A DNA stretch of 64,000 nt from positions 1-64,000 of the forward strand of contig JAXGGA010003446.1 in the NCBI GenBank assembly GCA_038373865.1. Reading direction: 5' to 3'. The notes beneath the pieces were generated by a model. That model searched no databases and was not told the DNA's origin. It saw only the letters and a list, made by a program, of their open reading frames with translations. The stretch comes from Uloborus plumipes. Lineage: Eukaryota; Arthropoda; Arachnida; Araneae; Uloboridae. The position numbers and the translations under genes were made by a program. Of this stretch, positions 25,902-41,369 are shown piece after piece (positions within the stretch are counted from its first letter, which is position 1; each line of letters begins with the position of its first letter).

Positions 25902-27332
25902 TCTCTTCTCTACTAATAATAAGCTGAAGGTGGGTCTGTCTTTCCTTCTTTCTTTCTTTCTGCCTGTTACGCGCGTAGCGCCAAAACCGTTCTTTCGATT
26001 TTCATGACGATTTTTCGAAAATTCCATTTCATTCTTTTTCTGTTCGAATTCTTAGCGGAAATTCGATAAAATAGGGAAGAAATATTTCATACACATTTTT
26101 AAGTCTTATGTCATTCAAAAGGTTGAAATTTTTTGCACAAAATGAAGTTTTTTTGAAGTTTCTACGATCATCAGGAGAGCTGTAACAATTGTTTTTAGAA
26201 TCCCGGAATTCAAGGCTTACCTTCAGTAAAGCAAGCCAAACGATTCTAAAATGGTTACGCTCGAGAATAAAATTTGTTTGAAAAGAGAGATGAAATGAAT
26301 TATTTTATCAACGAAAATCAACTTTTCATGTTGTTACCATGGTTACGTGTTTATATTTGTTTTTGTTTCGTTCTTTTTCCAGCGTTGCCAGACGTAGTAT
26401 TTTTGATACTACGGTAGTATTTTTTTGGCCCAAATAAGGAGCGTAGTATTTTTCTGGCAACCCTGTTTACAATATACTGATGACTTAATTAAAAGATTTG
26501 GCGGATTTTTTTTTTTTTTTCATTTTCATAGATTTCGCATTTCAGCAATATTGATTTTGGCAACATTTGGAAACAGTAGTAGGCGCCTCTATCGCCCATT
26601 TAGCGAGAAAGGGGTACCCAAAGCACAAAGATTAACCAAATATCGTATAAGTTTGCGGCACTGCATCGTTCTTTTTAAAGTGTTTTATTTCGGCAAATGT
26701 ATTGTTTTGTTTTTAAAGCTAGGAAAGGAAAATTTCTTCTTCCTTCAAATTTTGGTAAGATTTCTGTTGGTTTCTGTGAGCAACAAAATTGTTTTTATTT
26801 TCTCTTTTGGCTTATTTTTGTGCATCTCCCCTTGGGGTTGCATTCGTCCCAAGGGGGGGGGGCTTTTATGGAGTAAATCAATCAGTGTTAATTTCAATGC
26901 AGACACAAGTGGTATGAATTGGCGCGACCACTTGGCGATATATCGCCAAGTAAAAAAATTTTTGGGTTCAATTTGGCGCTATTGGCGATATTTTGCAAAA
27001 AATCCACTGAATGATGTTAAAATCGGTGATATTTAGGAGATTAATCATTGTAAAACATTTTTTTGCATTGTTTCGTGGCAAACTAGGGATATAAATGTTT
27101 GAATTGTTATCTTGATCACTCCAAGCACTATTTTAGCACTTAAGTCATCTACTAGGAAATTTACACGTAAAAGGAAGTAGTGTGGGGTCCATACCAGATT
27201 TTTATATCATATACTTTGAATTAATTATAGGTGAATCATAACTAAAATAGAGCATTTTTTCTGCTATATCAATTATTTTACAAATGAACGTTTAATTTTA
27301 TACCACGGGCAAAGCCGTGCGGGTACCGCTAG
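25902..27332 (+). mobile_element. Non-autonomous Helitron
   Basis: The 5' end TCTCTTCTCTACTAATAAT is preceded by A. The 3' end is CTAG followed by T, preceded by the short hairpin CACGG-GCAAAG-CCGTG and the GC-rich spacer CGGGTACCG. These are the hallmarks of Helitrons inserted between A and T without target duplication. No Rep-helicase is encoded in the 1.4 kb; a long frame at 26425-27036 shows no domain and is low in complexity. Inside are a small inverted-repeat insertion near 26384-26470 (GTTGCCAGA and TCTGGCAAC) and a 22-bp perfect palindrome. Confidence 0.78.
26930..26951. repeat. 22-bp perfect palindrome in the Helitron
   Basis: ACTTGGCGATA and its exact complement meet without a spacer. 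A related GGCGCTATTGGCGATA motif follows about 25 bp downstream. Confidence 0.7.
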
Positions 27333-30300
27333 TTTACTATAAAAAATCATTGGCTGCATTACACTTTTGTTAAAACAGAAGGCAAGTGCGAATAGATAAA
27401 AGTGATGTTGAATGTTTTTAAAATCTACTGCGAAAACTATTTAAAAGTTGTTTTCCATGTTTTCTTTGAATTTCCACGGAAAGGTTAGTACGTCTAAAAA
27501 CTACTTTAAAAATGGAAGCAATCATTATTCCACAAAAGAGAATTCTAGAGTAGTTAAAGTGAATATTTAAATAACAAAATTGAATCAAGTAAAGTTCTTT
27601 CTTTATTTATCTTTTATTTCTTTATTGCAAGTTTATTTTTCTTTTTTTATCATGCTAGTTATGAATTTTGAAGTTATTTTGATTGTAACTGATTAATATA
27701 GTTATTTGTCAAAGCTTAAATTTTTAAAATTATTTAAAAAGTTACTAAAATGTATGAATTTAAATTTGTGCAGTCCCCTTGAAATCACCGTTACATTACT
27801 CAAAGTCTAGAAATATGTCTTACTGCTGAATCCTGTGTTTCTCGGGGCAGACATATGCCCCACTTATTTACTTTAAGTGGTCCATTTAAAAAGAGATTTA
27901 AAGCTTTGAGTATCAATGCGTATCTATTGCCAAACTGAGCGAAAGCTTACTTCAGTAAGCACACTAAGAGTTTACTTTGTAAAATTTGCATAATACTTTA
28001 GTGTTTTTCTGTGTTTATATTTTGAGACTTTTTTCGCATTAAAATGCAACGTTGTTACATACATGTTTTCTTTTTGTACTGTTATGAAGTTTCCCTTATA
28101 TATATGTCTATTTTCTTCTTCTTGCTAACTCAAAATACATTTAAAGCAGCATGTATTTGGAGAGTAAAAAAAAAAAAAGATAAACATATGAATAGCATAT
28201 ATTTTCGAAAAGTAAAATACTTTTTATACTATTCTGGTGAAAATGTGGTGATTAAAGAGCGATTAATTGGCTGCTGTAAAACGTTGATCATGGAGCAGGT
28301 ACATCGTTTAGAAAAAAAATACATATTTCAAAGTATATTTAAATTTAATAGTACACTAACTTACACTACGCATAGTTGCACGGGTGCGACTTGCACGTAA
28401 GGTAATTTTTTTTAAATAAGCTAAATATTTTTAAATTTTTCATCAGTTGATTTTTATTTATTTAGTAATATATTGGATTTGTAATTATTAGATAGATATA
28501 AAAGCTTTCAATTCTACCATGACTATTTGGCTTACTTACGTTTTGAACTTTTCGCAACCGTTTTGCAAAGCTCTCTTACCTACAGATGACGAAATAACTT
28601 GCATTACTGCGAGTATCAAACATTCCATAAGAATTATTTTTGCCAATTTTAAAGAATAAGTATTACTTTAACCTTCAACTAGTGACCAACCCAAGTCAAT
28701 AGGCCAAATACTTCCGGATTTACCCAAAAGATAAATTAAGCAGTACTTAATTTTATTTTTGCCCATAAAGAAGTAAATTTTGAAAAAGTTACAGATTCTA
28801 TATTATTACATATACTTAATACTGTAATGCTATAATTACTAGGAAAAATAAATTACAAAGATTGAGCTTTGTGTTACAAAAAATATTTTAAAAGGCCATA
28901 TTTTTTGAAAGTTTTTACATTGAAGGTAACGTTTTTATACCCTTAATCTCATTGTGATTTCGTTAGCAATGAACAAAAAGCTTTTAAACTACATTTCAAA
29001 GTCTCTAAACGCACGGAATTTTTTGTACTAAGGAACTTTTTTGAAAAGCTTTTCAAGTACCAGTCATTCAATAAAAACGCTGTTAAAAAGCCTTGAGTGC
29101 CATTCACAAAGGTCATTTATTATTTTCCATCATAATGGGCATTTAAAGATGATTTTGGAAAGTCTCTCAGCCTTTTCAAAAAGAACAGAATTTACTTTAT
29201 TACCTTTTAAACCTCCCGATTTAGTTTTCTATTAATAGAACATGAGATAATTATTAAGAATTTATGTGAACTCGTTTTGATCACTCAAAATATTCTAACA
29301 TAATTTAGCATAAGATTCTTTTTCTTCAAGAGCAATTGTCCGCTCTAATACAAAACTTTTTCTTTGCCCCCCCCCCCAAACCCCCCCCCCCCAAAAAAAG
29401 GAAACAAGTTTAGTTGCTGTAACAATAATAGAACAAATTGTTGCTGTAATAATAATAGAAGTATAAAGTAACTGCCAAGGCAGCTAGATTAGCTTCCTGC
29501 GGCATATTGATATTGAAGTATAACAATCCCCTCTTACCTCATTCTGATGTTATATTATTTGATATAATTTAATGTTCATAATATACGACATATTTAAACG
29601 ACATACTATACGCGTGGCCCGCTAATGAGTTTCATTTTCGATTTAGTTAAGCCTTCATTCAAAATTCTCATTTTCATTACTGATACTGTATTTCAAATCA
29701 ACCATGTTTTGTAACAATGGATTTCATAATTAATCATTTCGGACAAACCGCTTTAAATTCAAGGTCTAAAGTCTTCTCTTGGGTGGCATAACTTGTCAGA
29801 GTAGTTTTATCAGTGAAAGACAACGTTTGGGTTGCGAAGTGATAAAAGTGATAAAAAAGTGACTTTTTGAGATTGTCGAATTTGACGCATATATCACATA
29901 TTTTCGAAGGCAAGTGTTTCATTGTTATCCGTTATGGTTTTTTATACTATTTAAAATTTAAATTTCATACCAGTTTTAATGAAAAAAATGTGAGGTTTGG
30001 GTGGCTTCCATTTTTCTAAAATGGAAGTCCATGTTGTAGTCATAGAAAAAAAAAACGAAACATTCTGAATTATTGGGCTGCTATACTTGCAAAGAACAAA
30101 AGAAAGGTGTCTTCTGACATGGATTAAAGTGTTCTTTAAAACTACGTGAGTAAAATTTTGATAAGGGGCCATACACAAAGTGAAATGAACACAATGTCTG
30201 AATTTTCAAATGGGAACCCCTACATTTGGTTACATAATTAGGCGTAGAGGGCCAAAAGTAAGCTGGGTACCAAACGGCATTACTTTAGGACCAGTAGAAC

Positions 30301-32049
30301 AAAAGTTATGACCGACCAAAGATTTAGGGACCACTACCATATTTAAAATGTTACTTTCAAGGTCGAAATTTACAAAGAACGGACAAATCATATTTTTTCG
30401 ATGAAATTACCTAAAGCTACTCGCAATAATACGTTTGCTTTTCGTAATTAATTAAAAATTCTCGGAGTTTGTTAAAGTTTTATATATTGTTTGAAACTTG
30501 GAAGAGAAAACCCTACTGTGTAGAGTTCAAGGGAAAAATGCAACCTTCTATCTTTTTGATTAAACAAAGACATATGCATACTTTTAGCTACGCACTAACC
30601 CATGCAGCACATACCTTCTGGAGAGAGGTTACAATTTAAAAGTAACCTCTTGTATTTATATAAACTACTGTATTAGGATTGACAATAATGTTAAAACCTT
30701 GGCTCAGAATTTAAAAAAGCGTCTAATCGTGACAGATTATTCCGAATAACCTTCCGAGATACCACAGTTTTCTATGAAAATCAAGTGTCCACGGAAAAAG
30801 TTTTTTGAATTGCTACATTTTGCATGAAAGCAGACTTCTCACTAATGAACAAAATTTGGATTGTCTACCAGTTTTAAAATATACTCAGCAGTTTTATTAA
30901 CCGTTTCGCTTTCAACATATTATTACTGTTGAAAACTAAATACTATATAAAAACGCTGAGCATGTTCTGCAACTGGTGGATAAGCATATTCCTCTTTCTT
31001 TACATAGAAATTCCCTGCTATTGTTTCAGTTTGCACAGTTGTATATGGTCCCTAAAAATGGTTCTTTTAGCATATCTTAAAAACTACTGGATATTTTGAG
31101 CTCCCATTTTGGATTCTCCTTTGAAACCACTTCTAGATTGTTTCTCCATCAAAATATTATATGGTTCCAGATCATCATTTTTTCAAATATTAATTTTATA
31201 ATTCATAAAAAATTCAAAATTTTATCTGAGAGGAAGTCAATGACGTTTTTATTGTTGGGTTGGTTCATACTTTGATATAAAAAACAAACTTTGCCGTACC
31301 TATCGTGGTTTAGGTATTATATGCACAAGTATCAAAAATATTTTTAACATTACGGGACGGTTTTTTCTCAGTTCAATTGTGAAGCAACGGCTGGAGCAAA
31401 TTTAAAACGATTTGGTATACAAAGTTAAATGATGTTGCTGATCACAAATATGCGATAAAAAAGGGGGGTTTTTCTAGAAAATTTTAAAGTTGATGCCGAT
31501 TTTTATATGAAGACGACCCCTTAACAAAACTTTACCAATAGAAATTATGTAGCATTAGCACATTATTTCTGAAAAAATAACACATTACACGTGTCTCTAG
31601 TGTTAATGGTCTTCGAATACGAGCGAGTGTTTGGTTTTTTCTCTTCTCTGACTATATATTCTGTCACTTATATTACATAATCTTTAAACAATGTCCAACT
31701 TCATGCATTCAAGCAAAAAGAAATGATTGATTTTAAGCGAGCAGATCATTTTGACACCGAACATTCCCGAGACCATCAAATGTCAGATCTCTTTTTTTAT
31801 TTTGTGTTCATGCTTTTATGCTCATGTCATGTTTCTTCTCAGGGCATTTGGAAGTTTTTCTGAAAATATTTTTAAGCATTATTTTAAAGCCTTGATGGTT
31901 AGGATGCTTATAAAAAAGATACTTGAAGAAATCTAACCGTTTTATATCTAAAAAATACCTTACTGAGACTCACAATGTTTATAAAAAGGGTATTTTAGAA
32001 TGAGTTTGTAATACCTCAGCTTTTATGCAAAATTAGTGGAAGATAATAA
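27333..32049. other. AT-rich stretch without recognised gene
   Basis: The longest stretch without a recognisable element. It contains two C runs (about 29367-29377 and 29381-29392). Open frames such as 28044-28400 are rich in Phe, Lys and Tyr with no domain and look like chance. Confidence 0.4.
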
Positions 32050-32464
32050 CCCAAGTAGCATCAACTCATCGGATTTTGCTCGGCCGATCATCGGACTCCT
32101 CGTAAACTGATCCCGTAACGCACGATGACATCATCCCGATCAGTATCCGAGCACGGTTTTCGGTGAGCTACTTTTCATCGGAAAGCGATATCCTTCCGAT
32201 CAAGTTTCCCGATCAAAATAAGCCCAGCTATGTTCCATCGGAAAACGATATCCTTCCGATCAAGTTTCCCAATTAAATTCATCGGCACGGGACTGTTCTT
32301 CTCGTAAATTGCTCCAATTATCATTGCATTTTGAGCAAAACTCATCGGATTTTGCTGCTCGGATTCGATTTGGATGATGAGACATATTGGATCGTCGGCC
32401 GATGATAATTTTATAGGGTTTCGATGAATGGCCGATCATCGGCCGATGAGATGATGTTGCTAGG
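32050..32464. mobile_element. Palindromic MITE with CCAAGTAGCA ends and CCGAT motifs
   Basis: The left end CCAAGTAGCATCAACTCATC is mirrored by GATGAGATGATGTTGCTAGG at the right. The interior is dense in ATCGG/CCGAT and includes a ~40-bp direct repeat around CGATATCCTTCCGATCAAG (near 32186 and 32246). It is GC-richer than its surroundings. The termini resemble those of the small element at 37165-37272. Confidence 0.72.
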
Positions 32465-33018
32465 AAATACTCTTTGCATAGTTGAATACTAAGAAATATT
32501 AAGTAGAAGCTAATTTGAAATTTACCTTAAGATATACAAAGTACTGTACGATTTATCAAGTTTTATACTCAGATGTGCTGAATTTTCATTTGTTCAATCT
32601 CTGACTTCGTTTTCTTTGGAACTTACCTTATATTACAACATATGAAAAAATGTTCTTCTTTTGTTGTTGTTCAGATTGTTAGTCAATGAAAAGTAATTTC
32701 GTATTTTATCAGTATCTGCATTTGCTATTGTCCCCATTAATCACAACCGAAACAAACTGATTGCGACACAGACACAAGGGAAATGAATTTAGAGCGCTTT
32801 CATATCTGAGCTATTTCAACCGCATATCTCCCTCCGGACTGAGCTGCTTTTGGTGCTTTTCGTGATTTTTTAAAAAGTATTTGGAAAAGGTTTATGTTGG
32901 CAATTTTAATTTTATTAAATACTTAAAGATGCTTTTTTTCACGATGAAAGAAGTATTTAAGTGGAACAAGAAGTTATTTTTAGTAAGAAATTGTCAAGAA
33001 ATGCATGTTCAAAGGAAC
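32465..33018. other. AT-rich stretch without recognised gene
   Basis: Nothing recognised. Confidence 0.35.
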
Positions 33019-33019
33019 T

Positions 33020-35985
<2,966 letters not shown>

Positions 35986-36317
35986 TTAGTAGAGCGGCAT
36001 AAAGCCAAATTTTGGCCGAATTGTGCACTTCGAGGTAAAAGCAATTTTTTTTTTAGATTCTTGTTTTGGGACCTTTTTTGAACGTTTTTAGGCACGGAGG
36101 CATTCGCTAAGTCACTTGGATCATTTTTTATAGCGTCTCAAAGTTATTTTACGCGCGCATAGGACTTGCAGTCCAGTCATATTAGACATTAAATTCGCAC
36201 ATCATGTTGTAGTTCTAATTTTTTAATATGTTATTTGGGTCACCTAGGGTAGTGTAAATCTAAGTTTGCAGTTTTCTAAAACTTGTGCTCGCCGCGTAAC
36301 TCGCGAAAAACAACGAA

Positions 36318-37140
36318 AAATTCCGACTTTTTTCAGTTTTCCCCTTATAACTCCTAAACTATCCAACTTTTGAATAAGCATGTGGCTACCCATTTTAAAG
36401 AACACTAAATTTCAAAGAATTTAAGCTCACGTGGTGCTCTGTGAGCCGAATAGTTTAGGAGATATCGTATTTCAAAGAGGGTCATTTTTTGCGAAAAACG
36501 CAAAAAAAACATGCTTTAATCACATTTCGGACCATATATCGACATAAATTCCTACTCTACAAGTAAAAATTGTACATTAAGTTACAGTACATTTAATTGG
36601 CTTTCATTTAAGGCAAAATTGAAGTCTGTAAGTTGAATAGTTCTTTTTTATCTCGAAACAACAAATATTTGTTTTGGCGAAAAACCTCGAAATTTTCCGA
36701 CTTTTTTCAGTGTTTCCTTTGTAACTCTAACTTTATGCAACTTAAGAAAATACATGTGGCTACCCATTTTAAAGAATACTAAATTTCGCAGAATTTAAGC
36801 TCACGTGGTGCTCTGTAAGACGAATAGTTTAGGAAATATCGTTATTCGAAAATGTGTCATTTTTTGCAAAAAATGAAAAAAAAAAACACGCTTTAATCAT
36901 ATTTCGGACCGAATAGCAACAGAAATTTCTACTCTACAAGTAAAAAATTGACATTGAGTTGCAGTACATTTAATTGGCTTTCATTTAAGGCAAAATTGAA
37001 GTCTGTAAGTTGGATAGTTCTTTTATAATCGCGAAGCAACAAATTTTAGCAGTTTTTGCGGAAAATTTAGCAGTTTTTGCGAAAAACTGCTAAATTTTCC
37101 GTCTTTTTTCAGTTTTCTTTGTAACTAACTTGATGCAACT
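36318..37140. repeat. Tandem ~375-bp units in left arm
   Basis: The motif CCGACTTTTTTCAGT recurs near 36326 and 36699, with a variant (CCGTCTTTTTTCAGT) near 37099. Each is followed by TGTGGCTACCCATTTTAAAG, CTCACGTGGTGCTCTGT and TTAATTGGCTTTCATTTAAG. About two full units and a partial one, diverged from each other. Confidence 0.75.
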
Positions 37141-37164
37141 TATGAAAATACATGTGCATCACAT

Positions 37165-37272
37165 CCCAGGTAGCACAAAAAACGTTTAAACTTTTTATAA
37201 ACGTTTTTAATTGGTTGTTACAACGTTAATAAACATTTTACAACCTTTAAAAAACGAAGTGTGCTACTTGGG
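37165..37272. mobile_element. 108-bp MITE, CCCARGTAGCAC ends
   Basis: CCCAGGTAGCACA at the left and TGTGCTACTTGGG at the right are inverted. Internal AAACGTTT/AACGTT motifs are AT-rich. It sits exactly between the left arm and the start of the pseudogene, so it may hide the original junction. Confidence 0.7.
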
Positions 37273-37652
37273 ATGGTTGCAGTCGAATTTTCATCAGGAC
37301 AGTTGACACCGATTATGTCGTCTTGGCCACTGCGCTTCTTCAAGACCTCCAGGGATGTGATCAGCTGTGGGTGGCGCCAGTTAGGTACAGGAAAATCGTA
37401 CCGAATCTTTGATATCTGCGTTATAGCTAAACGACTTGGTCCAGAAAAGTGTTCAGGACTTGAAGTGTTCCACGCTTTTACAGGTTGTGACATAACTTCG
37501 TCTTTTAGAAACAAAGGAAAACGATCAGCTTGGTCAGCATGGCAATCTTTACCTGCGCTTAACGAAGTATTTAAATCTCTTTCGCAACCCCTTGCTCTAG
37601 CAGAAGTACTGTGTATGGTTCCTGGGCTGGAAAAGTAAGTCGTAGTATTATA

Positions 37653-40600
37653 CACTGCGATGCAAAAGTTTAGACAAAATGCAAATATGTGAATAAAATG
37701 AAAACTATTCAACGAAATGCTTTCAAATTTCTACTGCAGGTACACAATATGGTTCCAAATACGTGTCTGGAGTTCTTATAACTATAACTGGAATCAAATT
37801 TTGAATATTACAAAAGACATTTTTTTACATTGTTGCAAAAGTTTAGACAATAGTCAGATTTTATGCAAATATCCCTTTAAATGTGATTGGTGGAGGAAAT
37901 GCGGGACTGTATTATTCATTTATAAGGTGCAGAGATTGCTGAATATATAATCAAAATCTCAAAAGCTCTTTAGTTCTCGTGTAAAGAAGATGAGAAAGTT
38001 TGGAAGCCGAAATTTGAAAATGAACCTACTTTATTAATTTTTTGTCTTTTAAATAGGCTCTAGTATGGTAGTACATTGTTTTTTACTTCGTAGAGAGCAA
38101 ATTCAGACATGCGTATCGATCAAAAAGTCCAAGAAAAATTATATTTCTTAAGGATGAAGGAATTGAAAAAAACGGTTCAGACTGACAATTCACCCCTTAA
38201 TCCCACAAAACTTCAACTTGGGTCAAAAACAGCACGTGACATCATAAGTAGATGAACAACTGAATCGGAATGCATAAAAAAAATAAAGAATTGTGCCTGA
38301 GCCTTTTCGGACAGAGTGTCCCAAATAAGCCTGATTTTAATGTGAAAATCAGCATATGTATCATCGTGACTAAAAAATGAATGGTACTTACTTTGATAAA
38401 AATTATTAAAATTGGGATGGCCTAGATCAGTGGTTCTCAACCTTTTTACAGCCACCGCCCCCCTGTAGGGTTGAAAATTTTTTCAGCGCCCCCTTTGTGG
38501 ACGGGCGTAAAAGTGGAAGAGGGGGAGGAGGTCGTTTTCTTGACAGGTTTAATCCTATAATTTTGCCCAACCGATAGTTGAAAAATGACTATCAAGTTAA
38601 AAACTTATGTTTTTTTTTTTTCTTTTTCTTTAAGATAATTTTTAGAAAAAGTGGGCATTCCCCCCCCCCCCCTCTAAAAAGCTGTGTCAGTAAAAATCAA
38701 GTGCATAGAATGAGTCCATTAAATGAGTGAACCATTTTTTAGGTAAAAAACACGTTTTGAAATAAAAGTCATCCTTTTTTCGACATTTTGTTTGAAAACC
38801 AATATATTTTGAAAAATACATTACGTTAAAATAGTTCCTGAACAGTCCGATCCCAAACAGTCTTGCTCTTATTTACTTGCAACTATGCAATACGCATCCC
38901 CTATTTATTATGTACGGTTATGGGATTTTACTACGGAAAGGCTAACAGCCGTTCCTCCTATTTTTTCCCAGAAGGGACAAGGACTTGAAACTATAGCCCG
39001 TACCTGTCACCTTTAAAGATTATAAACGAAGTTTTAATTTAAAAAAACTGGTATAAGTTGAATTTAAAAATCAAGAGATAAGTTCAATTCAAAGAAATTC
39101 TTTTTGATTATTTGGTTGAAAAGGCTTTGAATTGGCTTTGAAGGTTCGATAAGATAATAAAAGATATAAGTATGCCTTTGGTGACATCAGAGAAAAGACT
39201 GCGGTAAAGTATCGGGGATACCCTCCAAAATTTCTTTTGAAAACGGTCTTAAAAATGTGGTTTCTTTAGTTCTGTGTTTCGTGGTAATTGACACTTAAAT
39301 TCAGATTTCGCTCCCTGTGAAACATATAAAATTGACGTAATTTTAGACAATTTATGGTAACATTAACTAGGGAGAAAGAGGTCTGTAATAAAGATTTTTC
39401 ATAATTGAAGTTATTTAAAGGCTAAGTTCAGTAATGTTAGGGAGTCAGAGCTTCATCTAACGTTCTCCGAAATACAAGTATAAAAAACACAAAATTTAAG
39501 CTAGTTTTATTGATGAAGAGGAAATGGTCAAGGTTCGGGAGTTTTCTCCGGAAAAATTTTTCACATTGCACCGTGAAAAATGCGATTGTTACCTTGTTAG
39601 GGGGGAAGCTCAAGCGACACAAAAAGTCGGTCAAGATAGGTGGCTCTTAAATTTCGTGCTATTGACAAATTTTAGGCTATCGCTCATGACGTTAGGAGAA
39701 AGATCAGGGCTTGGGAGATATCCGCAGAAAATATTTTTTTAAGCTATAATTAGGGGATATTAGAGATGACTGTTTCCTGCCACCCCAGCCTAAAACATGT
39801 TCTCACAAGTACATTTGAAAATATACCCACCGCCCCCTTACCGCCCAAAATCTGTCCACCGCCCCCCTATCGCCCAAAATATGTTCACCGCCCCTCAACA
39901 TTTTCCCACCGCCCACCGGGGGGCGGTATTGCCCCCGTTGAGAACCACTGGCCTGGATGAATTATAATTCTTTTCGCGGGACTTGAGAAATATCCAATGA
40001 TCATATGCTGTGCTGCTTTTCCCAATAAAATCTGGCTTATTTGGGACACTCTGTCCGAAAAGGCTCAAGCACAATTCTTTGTTTTTTTTTTTTTTTTTGT
40101 GCATTCCGATTCAGTTGTTCATTTACTTATGCTGTCACGTGCTGTTTTTGACCCAAGTTGAAGTTTTGTAGGATTAAGGGGCGAATCATCAGTCTCAGCC
40201 GTTTTTTCAATTCCTTCATCCTTAAGAAATATAATTTTTCTTGGACTTTTTGATCGATACTCATGTCTGAATTTGCTCTCCACAAAGTATAAAACAATGT
40301 ACTACCATACTAGAGCCGATTTAAAAGACAAAAAATTAATAAAGTAGGTTCATTTTCAAATTTCGGCTTAAAAACTTTCTCATTTTCTTTACACGAGAAC
40401 TAAAGAGCTTTTGAGATTTTGATTATTTATTCAGCAATCTCTGCACTTTATAAATGAATAATACAGTCCCGCATTTCCTCTACTAATCACATTTCAAGGG
40501 ATATTTGCATAAAATCTGACTATTGTCTAAACTTTTGCAACAATGTAAAAAAATATCTTTTGTAATATCCAAAATTTGATTCCAGTTATAGTTATAAGAA

Positions 40601-40720
40601 CTCCAGACACGTATTTGGGACCATATTGTGTACCTGCAGTAGAACTTTAAAAGCATTTCGTTGAATAGTTTTCCTTTTATTCACATATTTGCATTTTGTC
40701 TAAACTTTTGCATCGCAGTG
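37653..40720. mobile_element. Tc1-like fold-back (interrupted by hAT)
   Basis: Ends CACTGCGATGCAAAAGTTTA, inverted at 40720, with TA outside each (37651-37652, 40721-40722). Arms of roughly 700 bp are nearly perfect inverted copies. Without the hAT insert it would be about 1.5 kb. No transposase seen. It disrupts the pseudogene between the codons for VVVL and YDRC, and removing it with one TA restores phase. Confidence 0.88.
38428..39950. mobile_element. Non-autonomous hAT (Charlie-like) element
   Basis: Ends CAGTGGTTCTCAACC and GTTGAGAACCACTG are the classic hAT/Charlie termini. The 8-bp TSD is GCCTAGAT (38420-38427) and GCCTGGAT (39951-39958), with one mismatch. Subterminal CACCGCCCC repeats are seen on both sides. 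No transposase is encoded in the 1.5 kb; the frames present lack hAT motifs. It lies in the loop of the Tc1-like fold-back. Confidence 0.88.
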
Positions 40721-41369
40721 TATGATAGATGCAGTGAAGATGATACCGTCAACGCCGTGCGGAAAACTTGATTCTTCTCTAAAGGAAGGGAAATCGAAAA
40801 TATTCCCCCAACTCAGGACGCACTAATACAGCATGCTCTTCGAACGTCATTTCGAGCTGGGCATGTATGGAAGAAGAGTCTGCAGGTAACTCCTGTGCTG
40901 CCTGACCCTCAAGAGTATGGCTGGATAAAGTCTAGCGAATCTCCTGTTACTTGGAAGGTATTCCTACCTTCTTTTCTTTTATTATAACTTTACGTTAACT
41001 TAAACGTTTTATTGTAGTAATACAACTAAAATCTAATTATTTTCAGGTTAAATGGACTCCGATGCCCCCTGCTTCCGTAGCCTGTCAGGAAATAATCTCG
41101 TGTGCCTGCAGGACGAAGTGTCGTACATCTCGATGCTGTTGTGGAAAAGCTGGTCTCCCTTGCACTTCTTTGTGCAAAAATGGGGGTTATGAAAATGACG
41201 AGATCCGCTGAGATGAACCCTCAAAATGTTCAAATCCTGCTTTTGTAATAAAAACACCAGATTGTTAACAAATTAAAACATATTAAATTTTAAGTCTGTT
41301 TTCAGAAAAGTTAAGAAGTCTGTAAGTTCAAAAGTACTTTCAATATCGTCACTTTGTTTTCGCGAAATC

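Larger units (their letters stand above)
37273..41211 (+). pseudogene. Decayed gene of the FHAFTGCD / CXC-tail invertebrate family (candidate transposase)
   Basis: The first coding block (37273-37638) contains GWRQLGTGKSYRIFD and then FHAFTGCDITSSF, with KRSAWSAWQSLP after it. A Tc1-like element (37653-40720) splits the frame. Coding resumes at YDRCSEDD (40723 on), continues with NIPPTQDALIQHALR, GHVW and LPDPQEYGW, and reaches a donor at 40958. An 89-bp GT-AG intron (40958-41046) is followed by a last exon ending at TGA 41211. That exon encodes a cysteine-rich tail (SCACRTKCRTSRCCCG, GLPCTSLC) resembling a CXC/tesmin-type domain. Two in-frame stops (TAA 37639-37641; a TGA near 40769) plus the insertion make it non-functional. 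The N-terminal half is missing. I know this family as abundant, multicopy, uncharacterised invertebrate proteins; a transposase or nuclease role is inference from its place inside inverted arms. Confidence 0.75.

Noticed and set aside
26425..27036. 203-residue frame inside the Helitron
   Set aside because: Phe-rich, no motif, crosses T runs and a small inverted-repeat insertion; best explained by chance.
28044..28400. 118-residue frame
   Set aside because: Low complexity (Phe, Tyr, Lys), no domain and no splice or codon evidence.
37218..37712. 164-residue minus-strand frame
   Set aside because: Antisense of the FHAFTGCD pseudogene; the plus-strand reading carries the recognisable motifs.
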